The position numbers were made by a program, and so were the translations under genes. Below are positions 10,831 through 19,507 of a DNA stretch of 40,924 bases, piece after piece. The number at the start of each line of letters is the position of its first letter. The first letter of the stretch is position 1. Origin of the DNA: Schoenoplectus triqueter (taxonomy: Eukaryota; Streptophyta; Magnoliopsida; Poales; Cyperaceae); assembly GCA_964058805.1 (NCBI GenBank), contig CAXKVV010000944.1:1-40924 (forward strand), given 5' to 3'. The notes under the pieces are model-generated. The model did not search any database, was not told the DNA's origin, and saw nothing but the letters and a program-made list of their open reading frames with translations.

Positions 10831-11193
10831 ATGATTCATCCCAAGAAGCTTATTGAAATGGCAAGGAAGTGGCACAAAAAGAGCACAGATAAAGGCCATT
10901 TTGTGGTCTACACAATAGATGGGGAGAGATTCATGATCCCCTTGAGTTTTCTAAACAGCAAAATATTTGAGGAATTACTGAAGATGTCAGAAGACGAGTT
11001 CGGGCTGTCGAATGATGGGCCTATTGTGATCCCTTGTGATGCTTCTCTTGTGAGGCATATGATTTCCTTGATTGGAGGGCAGAAATCACAAGAGTTGGAG
11101 AGGAAATCGATTGAATCTCTCATGTCACAAACAATACATAATCCACTGTTTTTGCATGTTGTAGGATTCAGTCAGCAAGAAGCTGTCTGTTGA
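10831..11193 (+). CDS. SAUR family auxin-responsive protein (120 aa)
   Basis: Single-exon gene for a small auxin-up RNA protein. In plants these proteins promote cell expansion, in known cases by inhibiting PP2C.D phosphatases. The N-terminus MIHPKKLIEMARKW is the usual SAUR start. It is followed by GHFVVYTIDGERFMIPLSFL (residues 22-41), then IFEELLKMSEDEFGL and the GPIVIPCDA block (about 63-71), which together form the SAUR core. Compared with its neighbour at 15047-15454, this protein lacks about 17 residues between the N-terminal helix and the core, so TDKGHFVVYT follows almost directly on KWHKKS. The core itself is intact, so I think it is functional rather than a pseudogene. Start choice: first ATG after the TATA box, preceded by AAACA. 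It forms a same-strand pair with the second SAUR 3.9 kb downstream. There is no intron, as usual for the family. Confidence 0.93.
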   Translation: MIHPKKLIEMARKWHKKSTDKGHFVVYTIDGERFMIPLSFLNSKIFEELLKMSEDEFGLSNDGPIVIPCDASLVRHMISLIGGQKSQELERKSIESLMSQTIHNPLFLHVVGFSQQEAVC

Positions 11194-11250
11194 GTTCTAG
11201 AAATTAACAATTAACATGAATGGGAGTTTGTGTCGATTCCATTTGATCAG

Positions 11251-11257
11251 ATAGATT
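11251..11257 (+). promoter_or_regulatory. Possible DST-like mRNA instability core in the 3' UTR
   Basis: ATAGATT occurs 58 nt after the stop codon of the first SAUR gene. ATAGAT is the central part of the DST element known to destabilise SAUR transcripts. The flanking GGA and GTA boxes of the full element are not clearly present, so this is only suggestive. Confidence 0.3.
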
Positions 11258-11259
11258 TT

Positions 11260-12110
11260 TTATTCTTTTTTCCAGTTAGGATTCTCTTTCATTAGATGAT
11301 TGATGTAAAAAGTCATTGTTTAGGAAAAAAGTTCCTTGACTATGTTACATACTCATATAATTATATTTTTAGTACCGTTAATCTCTTTACTTTCAACTGA
11401 TACTCAGCAAATAGTATGCTATCTCTGATTAAGACTTAACAAAGAAAAATATATATCATAGGTAAATGGTAATTTCTCAGTGCATAACATATAAGATAAT
11501 GAGATTTGCTCAAAATGCCCCTTTTGTAGCAATGATTGGATTGGTGTTTGAAAAATGCCAGAAACCTACAAATTAGTTGGCTGTGTTATTTCACATTGGA
11601 GGCTAGAGTTGATGAGGATGCTAATAAGGAAGGTTGAAACCTAATGGTGCATACGCTATAGCTAGAACGTGCATTCTACCTAAATCGGAGAGGGTTTTAT
11701 CAGTGTTGTCTGTCAAATGTCAATTCTGAGTTAGCTCATGACACAGGAATTAATGTCCATATATTTCAAATAGTTCCATAATAATTGTTATCAATCTAAA
11801 ATCAGGTTTTTCAGCGGACAATGCCATTGAGAAAACCGTTGGTCAGCGAATCAGTCTTCAGTGTCGATTTTTCTCTCTCTCTTTTTTTTTTTTTTTACAT
11901 ATTCATCTTTGATCCAGCTTATATCATTTACTCATTTAGGAAAAGTTGAAGCAATTTTATCTTCCAAACCCTTTTCCAGCCTGTAAAGATAAACCAGAAA
12001 TCAACAATTTTTTAGACAAATAGTGGTTGACACCATCTGTTTCCTTAAAAACAAAAGTTTATTAGCACCACACTTTGATACCATAGGGATTTACCTACGT
12101 TTTCACACTT
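11260..12110. other. Intergenic DNA between the SAUR genes, first part
   Basis: No gene recognised. There is a CT-rich tract followed by a T-run at 11870-11897. The sequence is less AT-extreme than the first 10 kb, but no frame or known element could be assigned. Confidence 0.5.
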
Positions 12111-12111
12111 T

Positions 12112-12765
12112 CATTCGGGTAGGGTCGACGAACCTGTCCGGTCCAGAGGTCAAACGGGTAGGGCCGGGCCGGACGGGTACGAGTTTAGGGTGAGGCCCGC
12201 CCGCCCGATCTCCTGACCCGTAATATCGATAACATCTAATATATATTTTTACGTGTTATGTATAATTGTATAATTGTATATATGTAACTTATCAAATTAG
12301 GTAAAAATAATAATTTAACTAATAGAATATTCATTTAAATCAATTTTTTAATTAAATATCACAATTAATAAATTGAGTAATTGAGTTGATGTAAATATTT
12401 AATAATTTTTAGACTTAAAAAATAATTCATACTATGATGGTGCAAATATTTAATAACATTTTAGTTTAAATACAATAATCATCCTCTAAAGATATAATAT
12501 TAAGAAGAGAGAAATCATTAACCAAAAAAATTATTAATTGATTATGTAATAATTTAATTAAAAATATAGCAATAAAATATCATTGATAAAGTCAATCCGA
12601 GACGGGTATGGGCGGGTAGATCCGTCAAGCATAATGGGCGGGCCAAGTTATCAATTTTAGACCCAGAGGTAAGAGTCGGATAGACCGGGCCGAAGATTTT
12701 GAAAGACGGGTCGGGCTCCGGGTTTGACATAAATCCGGCCCTACCCGGCCCATTATCATCCCTAA
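12112..12765. mobile_element. Decayed hAT-type element with GGGC/CGGGT-rich ends (about 650 bp)
   Basis: The left end carries CGGGTAGGGTCGACGAACC, then GGTAGGGCCGGGCCGGACGG and GGCCCGCCCGCCCG. The right end carries GACGGGTCGGGCTCCGGGTT and CCGGCCCTACCCGGCCCATT before TATCATCCCTAATT. The two ends are inverted with respect to each other (CGGGTAGGGTCG / CCGGCCCTACCCG), and about 400 bp of AT-rich DNA lies between. GC-rich subterminal repeats around an AT-rich centre are common in plant hAT-derived elements. The left terminus is degenerate and no 8-bp target duplication could be confirmed. Confidence 0.5.
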
Positions 12766-13140
12766 TTACATTATTATATTATGTTATTATTATTATATTA
12801 TGATTATTTTATTATTATTATTATCATCATCATCATTTTTAGTATCATAATTATCTATATTTTAACTATTTTGATTAGCAACTATCAAACAATACTTCTG
12901 CTCTTCCGAATAATCAAGAGTACCACACTTCTACTACTTTTTCAAAATAACACTATTGTATCACTCTTCTAAAATTACTACTCTTTTAAGACTATTTCTT
13001 AATTTGCCAAACAAAATACTATTAAAATAACTTATTATCAGTATCTTTGAGAGAGAGGTTGTAGGTCGCTAGAAATCAACAAATTACTGAGCAAAGGAGC
13101 TAAAGAGCGAATTATTTTTCCAAAAATAAAAAAAAGCAAT
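12766..13140. other. AT-rich low-complexity intergenic DNA
   Basis: Dominated by TTA/ATT repeats around 12770-12840 and then AT-rich sequence. A 63-codon frame here is a translation of the repeat and is not a gene. Confidence 0.6.
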
Positions 13141-13155
13141 CAAGATGATGATGAA

Positions 13156-13254
13156 CGGATCTTGATTAGTATGGAACCAATATGTGAACGGATCTGGAGA
13201 CCAGATGATCTCGATTAGTGTGGAACCAATATGTGAACGGATCTGGAGACCAAA
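13156..13254 (+). repeat. Two-copy tandem duplication, 49-bp unit
   Basis: The segment GTGGAACCAATATGTGAACG with GATCTGGAGACC occurs twice, with GATCTGGAGACC at 13191 and again at 13240. The units differ at only a few positions (GATCTTGATTAGTATGG against GATCTCGATTAGTGTGG). No function is apparent. Confidence 0.85.
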
Positions 13255-14945
13255 CATTTTTCTTTCTTCCTAAGTTTCTAATCCAAGTAATTCTGTCCAC
13301 TAAATTGAGCTTGCTTTTAGAATTATCCAGCAAACTGTGTTAGAATTCACGTGCAATTTTGGCCACTAATCAGTTGCCCAGTGCAGAAGTAGCAGGAGAG
13401 TGTTACACATGTTGTATGAAACCACATCTGTACATCAATCCCCAGCGCTTTTGGTGCATTTTTCTAATTTTATATATATTTCCTATTCAAATTTCCTACT
13501 TTAATAAGTTGAAGTGGAAAAGAAAGATTCGCATCAAATTTTGAGCCAACATGCTGATGGATCAGCTGACTGGATCCAAGATGTACTTGGGGATTTCCTG
13601 CACCTCATTACCAAGATCCATTCCTCACAGATCAGTTGTCTAACCAATTGGAGCATGATACCCCACAAACTTTATCTTGATATCTAACATCACATGGCTA
13701 TGCTTCATTCATTTAATACTTGCTGTACTGCAAAAGTACATGCTAAGATGGTCTTCCATCAATACATCTACAACATGAATATCACGCTAACTATTTCTCC
13801 TACAATATAGTCCAAAGAAAAAGAAAAAGCACCATGACAACTTATTTATTTGTAATGTTACAGGTGTGGGTAAAATAGATAACATTACAAAAGAACTGTG
13901 GTATATTAGTTCAGTCTTGGCAGCCTCTGTCAAGCTTTCAGAACATATATTAGTTGAGTCAGAATTTAGTAAGATGGAGATGAATGAACAATTTGTGTGT
14001 CACATAAGTTTTACATATTGATCTATGTACTGGATTATTATATTCTGATACTTATTAACTCTAGAAAATGTTTGTGAGAACTGTTAAAACTGATAGATTT
14101 CAGGAATATAAAGCCTAATCAACCCCAAACTTCATTCTGTAAATACATCTAATTGATGAGCACCAGTAAAATTAGCACTTCAGCAATAAAACTATTTGTG
14201 CTAAAATAGTTTGGCTAGACCATAATAACACAATTTATTTCTGACAAAATGACACCAGAATTGTTAGACAAATCAGAATCTCACCTAATGCTTAGGCAAA
14301 GACTTGCTCCATATGAGTTCTCAAAAGTACATCAGTTCCAGGCTGTAACATTAAATACCTGTATTGGAAAAGTTTCAGTTGAAAAGGTAATACTGACGCC
14401 TTTAATTGACTGATTTTGGCACACCTTCAATCAGATACCAAAATTGATGCGTAATACTTGGTATCAGACTAATAGCATCATTGATGACAGTACCCACTAA
14501 TTCAGTACAATTCAACTAGCTTAAAACAAAGCAGGACCATAAATAATTAACAGCACCCGTACCCAAAGGATAGGAAGTTGGGAACCAATGGAAAAGCACA
14601 TGGACTGTCGATAAAGTATGTACTAAGTTAGAGAAAATGAAACATGACTCATTACCCAAGTTGCTAAGGGACCAACAAAAATCTGTTCTAGATCCATCAA
14701 TAACTCAACGTTACTTTGCTCCTGTTATAATTTAAAAATTATGAGCACACAGGAAAGGCTAAAGATAGGACAATATCATACAACTAGTTGGCTAGGATTC
14801 AAACAATTCCATCCATCATTAATAAATTGTAGAGCTAAGTCAAGCATATTGCCCCACTAAGGTTATCCTCAGATTTACAAGGAAATGGCTCTGTTGAATT
14901 AAATAGATGCTACCAAACTAACAATACAGGAACCATCCAGTTACT
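13255..14945. other. Intergenic DNA upstream of the second SAUR gene
   Basis: No gene could be supported on either strand. Composition is moderately AT-rich without clear repeats. The last few hundred bases probably contain the SAUR promoter. Confidence 0.5.
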
Positions 14946-14950
14946 TTACC

Positions 14951-14958
14951 TATATAAG
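14951..14958 (+). promoter_or_regulatory. TATA box of the second SAUR gene
   Basis: TATATAAG lies 96 bp before the chosen ATG. An in-frame ATG at 14966 lies only 8 bp after this box, too close to be in the transcript. That decides the start at 15047. Confidence 0.75.
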
Positions 14959-15046
14959 TAGAGGGATGGGCCTATTGTATTCTCACAACATCACCAACCC
15001 AAACAGAAAAGAAAACCCAAGTCGAATCTCCTTTGAACAAAGAACA

Positions 15047-15454
15047 ATGATTCATCCAAAGAAGGTCATTGGCATGGCAAAGAAATGGGAGAGAATTGCT
15101 ACATTTAGGAGAAGGACATCAACTGATGCCTGCAGTTATAACACCCCGGTTGTAAATAAAGGCCACTTTGTGGTGTATACTGTTGACAAAAAGAGATTTG
15201 AGGTTCCATTAGATTACCTCAATAGCAGAATCTTCTTGGAGCTGCTGAGAATATCCGAAGAGGAGTTTGGCTTATCAAATGATGGGCCTATCATATTGCC
15301 TTGTGAAGCTTCTCTGATGAAGTATGCAATGAATTTGATTCGATGGAAGGTCTCAAAAGAGGTGGAGAAGGAATTGCTTGACTTAATAGTCTCAAAGCGT
15401 TGTCAATCTCGCTGGGCTGAAGTAAATCTCAGACAACAGACAAATGTATACTAG
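15047..15454 (+). CDS. SAUR family auxin-responsive protein (135 aa)
   Basis: Intronless SAUR gene and paralogue of the one at 10831-11193. The N-terminus MIHPKKVIGMAKKWERIATF is followed by an Arg/Ser/Thr-rich linker (residues 21-38). The SAUR core then runs GHFVVYTVDKKRFEVPLDYL (39-58), FLELLRISEEEFGLSNDGP and IILPCEASLMKYAMNLI. The C-terminus is basic and ends NVY. The open frame extends upstream to an ATG at 14966, but that would add an unusual leader, lies almost on the TATA box, and the other SAUR starts at the equivalent MIHPKK. SAURs are usually induced early by auxin and act in elongation growth; that is family knowledge. Its 3' end faces the 3' end of the membrane-protein gene at 16350-18219. 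Confidence 0.94.
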   Translation: MIHPKKVIGMAKKWERIATFRRRTSTDACSYNTPVVNKGHFVVYTVDKKRFEVPLDYLNSRIFLELLRISEEEFGLSNDGPIILPCEASLMKYAMNLIRWKVSKEVEKELLDLIVSKRCQSRWAEVNLRQQTNVY

Positions 15455-16349
15455 ATTATAGGATTCTTTAATTACTGATTTCTTTTATTTTTGAAATGAC
15501 TTGGATTATGAGTTATGAGATCCATATATTTCTAATTTAGAAAATTTACAACAATAGTCAATTCTTCTGCACAAGCAAACAATGTTACCGGTTAATTATT
15601 AGAATGTTGCCATCAAAGAAAGGATGCAAACAGGTATTATAACAAAATGCACTAAATCTACCATGAGAGTTATATAATGCATGCTGAAGTCGCACTACAC
15701 AGACTAAACAGTTGTTGTAAGAAACCCTTCATGTAGCAAATCTTTCCATTACTAATCAACAACCATATAAATATTAGAATATCAGAGCAGAAAAATAAAT
15801 TTGGTTACTTCAGTTTGACCATACCAATTCATAAGAAAAATCCTCCACAGAAAAAAGCAAGAATATAAATATATAGTACAAAATTTCATTAACTGACACT
15901 CCTGGCTCGTAGCACAACAGTATGGCCAGTAAAGGGCCAAGGAGACCACTTTCCTCAATACCCTCCTATATGATACTAGAAGTATCAGTAGGCAACTGCA
16001 ATTTCCAACCAAACAGAAACAGATGGAAGCATACCTATGCATGCCAATCCATATTCCTTACTGCAAAGACAGTTTTACAATTATCCTCCAAACTTCAAGC
16101 ACATAAAGTTGCCTAGCTACAATTAACATGAAGAAACATAAAACAAGCTTTCTTAGGCTTATCTGGAATTATAAAAATTCAAAAGAATCTTTGAAATCTT
16201 ATCTATTGTTTCTTCAAAAAAAAAAAAATGGACAAGAAGAGAGAAGTTTCAATCTCTCTTCTTTTTTTGCCCCACTTTTGGTCATGAACAACGACATAAA
16301 TCTTTTTCCATAGCAGCAACATTTTAATATGACAACAAGAAATAAGAAT
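15455..16349. other. Convergent intergenic region
   Basis: This lies between two converging genes and probably contains both 3' UTRs. Short frames at 15782-16313 on either strand match nothing I recognise and are not called. Confidence 0.5.
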
Positions 16350-18219
16350 TTACATTGACAAGGGGAGTAGCATCCTTTGCTTATATTTTCTATTCTGTCT
16401 AATTTTCTTTGTTACTCTCATGCATGTGAGTGCGATAAATGTCACACAAATTAAGGACAACGCAAGCCTTGTACACCCAAAGTAAAATGCAACACCAGAG
16501 AACACAAGGGAAGAAAAGATGCACCGCTGTAGTAGCAGAATTGTTGTGTCAGCACTGGAATAAACAAAATTAAAGCACCAAATGAGAAGTAACTTTAGAC
16601 TAGGTTCTTCACAAACTGCTATTGTTTAATACAGACACTATTTAGTTAGCATGGGTTTAAATTTGAACAAGTTCCACAGTTACATAATTACAATACCAAT
16701 GTAAGCTTAACTCATCCACAATCCCCAGTGAAAGAAAAAAAAAAGTTTGCCACGATTTATCATTTATTGAGTAAAGGCGAAGAATGGCCTTTAACCCTAA
16801 TCTTTTTCAGTTCTCTTGAATCGTGCAATTATGATCAAGAACAACCAAAATCTATCAATGCTAAAGGAGCAAAACGCGACCAAATTTAAAAAGGCAGTCA
16901 AATTGCTACACGAACTAGCATATCAAACAGTCAATGCTGGTTCAATTTGTACCCAGATCCAACAGAACTGAACAAAACATATAATCTGGATGATAAGCAA
17001 GGATTTGTGATCCTTCAATTAAATAATTCTGCATCAAGGGCTGGCAGGGAGATAATACATGCATATTTTGCAATGAAGTAGAAACAATTGAACATCAGTT
17101 TCTTCACTGTTCAATCTCATTATGTTTATGGAATTAGATAGCAAGTTATAACAATTTCACATTTCATTGTAATACTATTCAAGAACTGTGAAAATTGATG
17201 CCAGTACACCGTATAAAGACTCCAAATTGTGTGAACTGATAAGGGGAGCAGTCTTATGGATAATCTGGAATGAAAGGAATAGATCAATATTTAAGGGTGG
17301 TAACTGCAAAAATGTAAGATGCTTACGGGATCAAATTATCAAAACTCTTTACATAACATATTACCATCTGATGTTAGTTCTCTGCCAGTGCAGATAACAG
17401 GGCTTATTTAGATTTAGAGCTTCCAGAGGAAGAGGTCTGGTCTGGCAGAGAAATATAAATGTTTAATTACTCCGGTTAAATCAGTATGTGATCTAAGGAC
17501 AGTACGATAATTGGATGGACTGTATTTATTTCAGTTGGTATTGACAGGTTTGTTGTGAAGCGATATTGCATGTTAGGACAAAAAAGACGATCGGAACCAC
17601 TGAGGAAAATATGATACTACTCATCTAAATGTAATAGGATTACTCACTTTTTTAACACCCATCTCTATCCGTTGTGGAGAGACTAAGACTTTTCTTAACT
17701 GTTAGTTCTTGTTACAGTTGGTAATCCTAGATACCGGGATGTGGTATCAAAACTACTTCTGTTTTGTAATGAAAGAGGTGGTATAACACTTTTTGTGAAA
17801 AAAAAATCTGCATCAAATTATGTAGCCCCAAAAAGTATGAATCCACTTAAAATTTGGTTATTGCTGTCAGAATACTATCAGAATTGGCGCAATTCAAGAA
17901 GTAAAACAGTCGTTTAACTATACAATCACGCCAGCAGATGGTGAAATTTGATAATACTAAAATTTAATAAAATTCAACTCCAAATTCAACATTCACGATC
18001 AACAAATCACAATGACAAAACGGAACACCATCCTATGAACAATTGAGTCAAGTACGATCGAGAGACCCATTAAGTACAAATCGAGACAACAACACAATAG
18101 TAAAAAGAAAGGGAAGTAGAGGACAACCGGGAAGAGCAATTTGAGGTGGAGGAAAGGAAGGCGAGCGTGGCCCACTGGTACTTCGACCGGATCTGGTACT
18201 CCCTCAACTGCTCAGCCAT
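16350..18219 (-). CDS. Small two-helix membrane protein, conserved in plants (98 aa, 2 exons)
   Basis: Exon 1 is 18219-18128 and exon 2 is 16554-16350; the intron is 1573 bp. Exon 1 encodes MAEQLREYQIRSKYQWATLA, then FLSSTSNCSS. Its last two bases (CG) join the first base of exon 2 (T) to make Arg31. The donor is GTTGTC and the acceptor follows TTTATTCCAG; the joined frame is 99 codons including the stop. Exon 2 encodes two hydrophobic segments (about residues 42-57 and 61-76), a basic stretch (KKIRQNRKYKQR) and the C-terminus MLLPLSM. From memory, this layout (IREYQIRS-type start, two helices, RRMLLPLSM end) occurs in small uncharacterised plant membrane proteins; I know no function. The intron holds a LINE fragment inserted antisense to the gene. 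The GTTGTC donor is weak, so exon 1 could be slightly different. Confidence 0.75.
17028..17816 (+). mobile_element. 5'-truncated LINE with 10-bp target-site duplication, inside an intron
   Basis: The inserted body is 17038-17806, ending in a run of nine A. It is flanked by TCTGCATCAA at 17028-17037 and again at 17807-17816. The plus strand encodes the 3' end of a plant L1-type ORF2. A zinc-knuckle remnant WQGDNTCIFCNE..EHQFLHC begins near 17042, and the typical VLWIIWNERNRSIFKG segment lies at 17248-17295. Stops and a frameshift separate these, so no protein is made. The host sequence is the intron of the minus-strand gene at 16350-18219, and the LINE is antisense to it. Confidence 0.9.
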
Positions 18220-18485
18220 GTTTGATCGCGTTATCATCTCCCTTTTGAAGTTTTACAATTTTTTCCTCTCAATGACCCTATTGGATGAAATATGGTGCTG
18301 ATTTCCCTATAGATTTTGCTTAAGAATTGCAACTTCTCTTGCGTTGGCGGCTGGTGTTGATTTGAAGTGGCGGAGAGCAGTTGATTTTGTCGGAGCTGTC
18401 AACAAACGTGGAAATATTCCGGAGACCGGTTCAGTGGTTTGGACCGATTGGTGAACCAACCGGCTCAACAAAATAGTTATTAAAT
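18220..18485 (-). other. Probable 5' UTR and promoter of the 98-aa membrane protein gene
   Basis: Directly upstream of the ATG at 18219 on the minus strand. The sequence is less AT-rich than its surroundings. No clear TATA box was recognised. Positions 18415-18470 carry GGAGACCGGTTCAGTGG and CCAACCGGCTC motifs resembling transposon ends, so the promoter may include mobile-element sequence. Confidence 0.35.
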
Positions 18486-18750
18486 TAGAGGTAGCAAGGC
18501 GGTCAGGTCGGATCAATTTGACATTCTAAAAGAAGTCGGATCATGTCAGATCGGATTTGATCGGATCAATTTGTATGTTAATTTTTTTCATATCTTAAAT
18601 AAATTTTAATTGAATTATAAATTATTTGACCTCGAGTTGAGTGAGGTCGGGTCAAATCAGTTTGACTTTTTTAAAAAATTGGATTGAATCAAGTTCAGAT
18701 CTGAATGAGTGGGGCGAATTTCTCATGTCGGGTTGGGTTTCACCCCTCTA
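18486..18750. mobile_element. Degenerate hAT-type MITE (about 265 bp)
   Basis: The left end is TAGAGGTAGCAAGGCGGTCAG and the right end is GGGTTGGGTTTCACCCCTCTA; TAGAGG and CCTCTA are inverted. GTTATTAA just outside the left end and GTTATTAT just outside the right end look like a worn 8-bp target duplication, with two extra bases on the left. Subterminal GTCGGATC / GATCGGATC and GGTCGGGTC motifs resemble the element at 38450-38821. Confidence 0.55.
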
Positions 18751-19406
18751 GTTATTATGATTTATTAAGTCCATGAACTATGGGTCGAGATGAATTCAGA
18801 TCTGGACGAGTCGAATGGATTTTTTCTGATTAAGTCATATTTTTATAATAGAGATAAAATTTAGCAAATTGAGTTAGATCGGATTAAATTAATAAGAAAA
18901 ATTATCGGGTTATAGATTAAATTTCGAGTTTTCATAGTCTTAGATTATTTTAGGCCAATTAGGAAAATTTGAGATTCACATTTACTGTTATAAAAACAAT
19001 GGCAGAAAAAACTATGACATAAAATTTTCAGTGTCAAATTTATTTGAATGATCAAAATTAGATTCAGAAGTTATTATTATTAAGTAGATCTTACGGTCAT
19101 AGAGTATGACACTGGTTGCTGTAGAACTGACTATAATAATGAATGCATTTCCACAAATTTATTTCAATTTTATTTTTTAAAATAATAAATAGACTTATAA
19201 AATCATATTGTAACCGAATCGGATTATACCACCTCAACAAGAGTTCCAGCCAATCACTAGATCCTATGGACTACCACTTGATATGAGTAATAAGATGGAA
19301 TTTTATTTTATTGCTACTTTATAATAATTACTTCAATAAGTTAGTTTTTGTTGTTTCGATGCATCAGCCAATTCCAACCAAAATTGCAGAGCTCGATATC
19401 AAATTA
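18751..19406. other. AT-rich intergenic DNA
   Basis: No gene is recognised. The GGTCGAGATG and GTCGAATGG motifs near 18782-18815 may be further relics of the hAT-like element. Confidence 0.5.
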
Positions 19407-19507
19407 AAGAGTCTGATTTTAGTTTCTTAACTATTGTGTTTGGTTCAAATTGCCCTCTAAATTTTATTTTGATCCAAATTGCTCCCTTAACTGTTTAATT
19501 TTGTTCA

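Noticed and set aside
12781..12972. 63-codon Leu/Ile-rich frame resembling a membrane peptide
   Set aside because: It is a translation of a TTA/ATT low-complexity tract.
14966..15046. Upstream in-frame ATG extending the second SAUR by 27 residues
   Set aside because: It lies 8 bp after the TATA box, before any likely transcription start, and the paralogue begins at the MIHPKK site.
18307..18516. 69-codon minus-strand frame upstream of the small membrane protein
   Set aside because: It runs through the presumed leader and transposon-like DNA, and has no recognisable domain.
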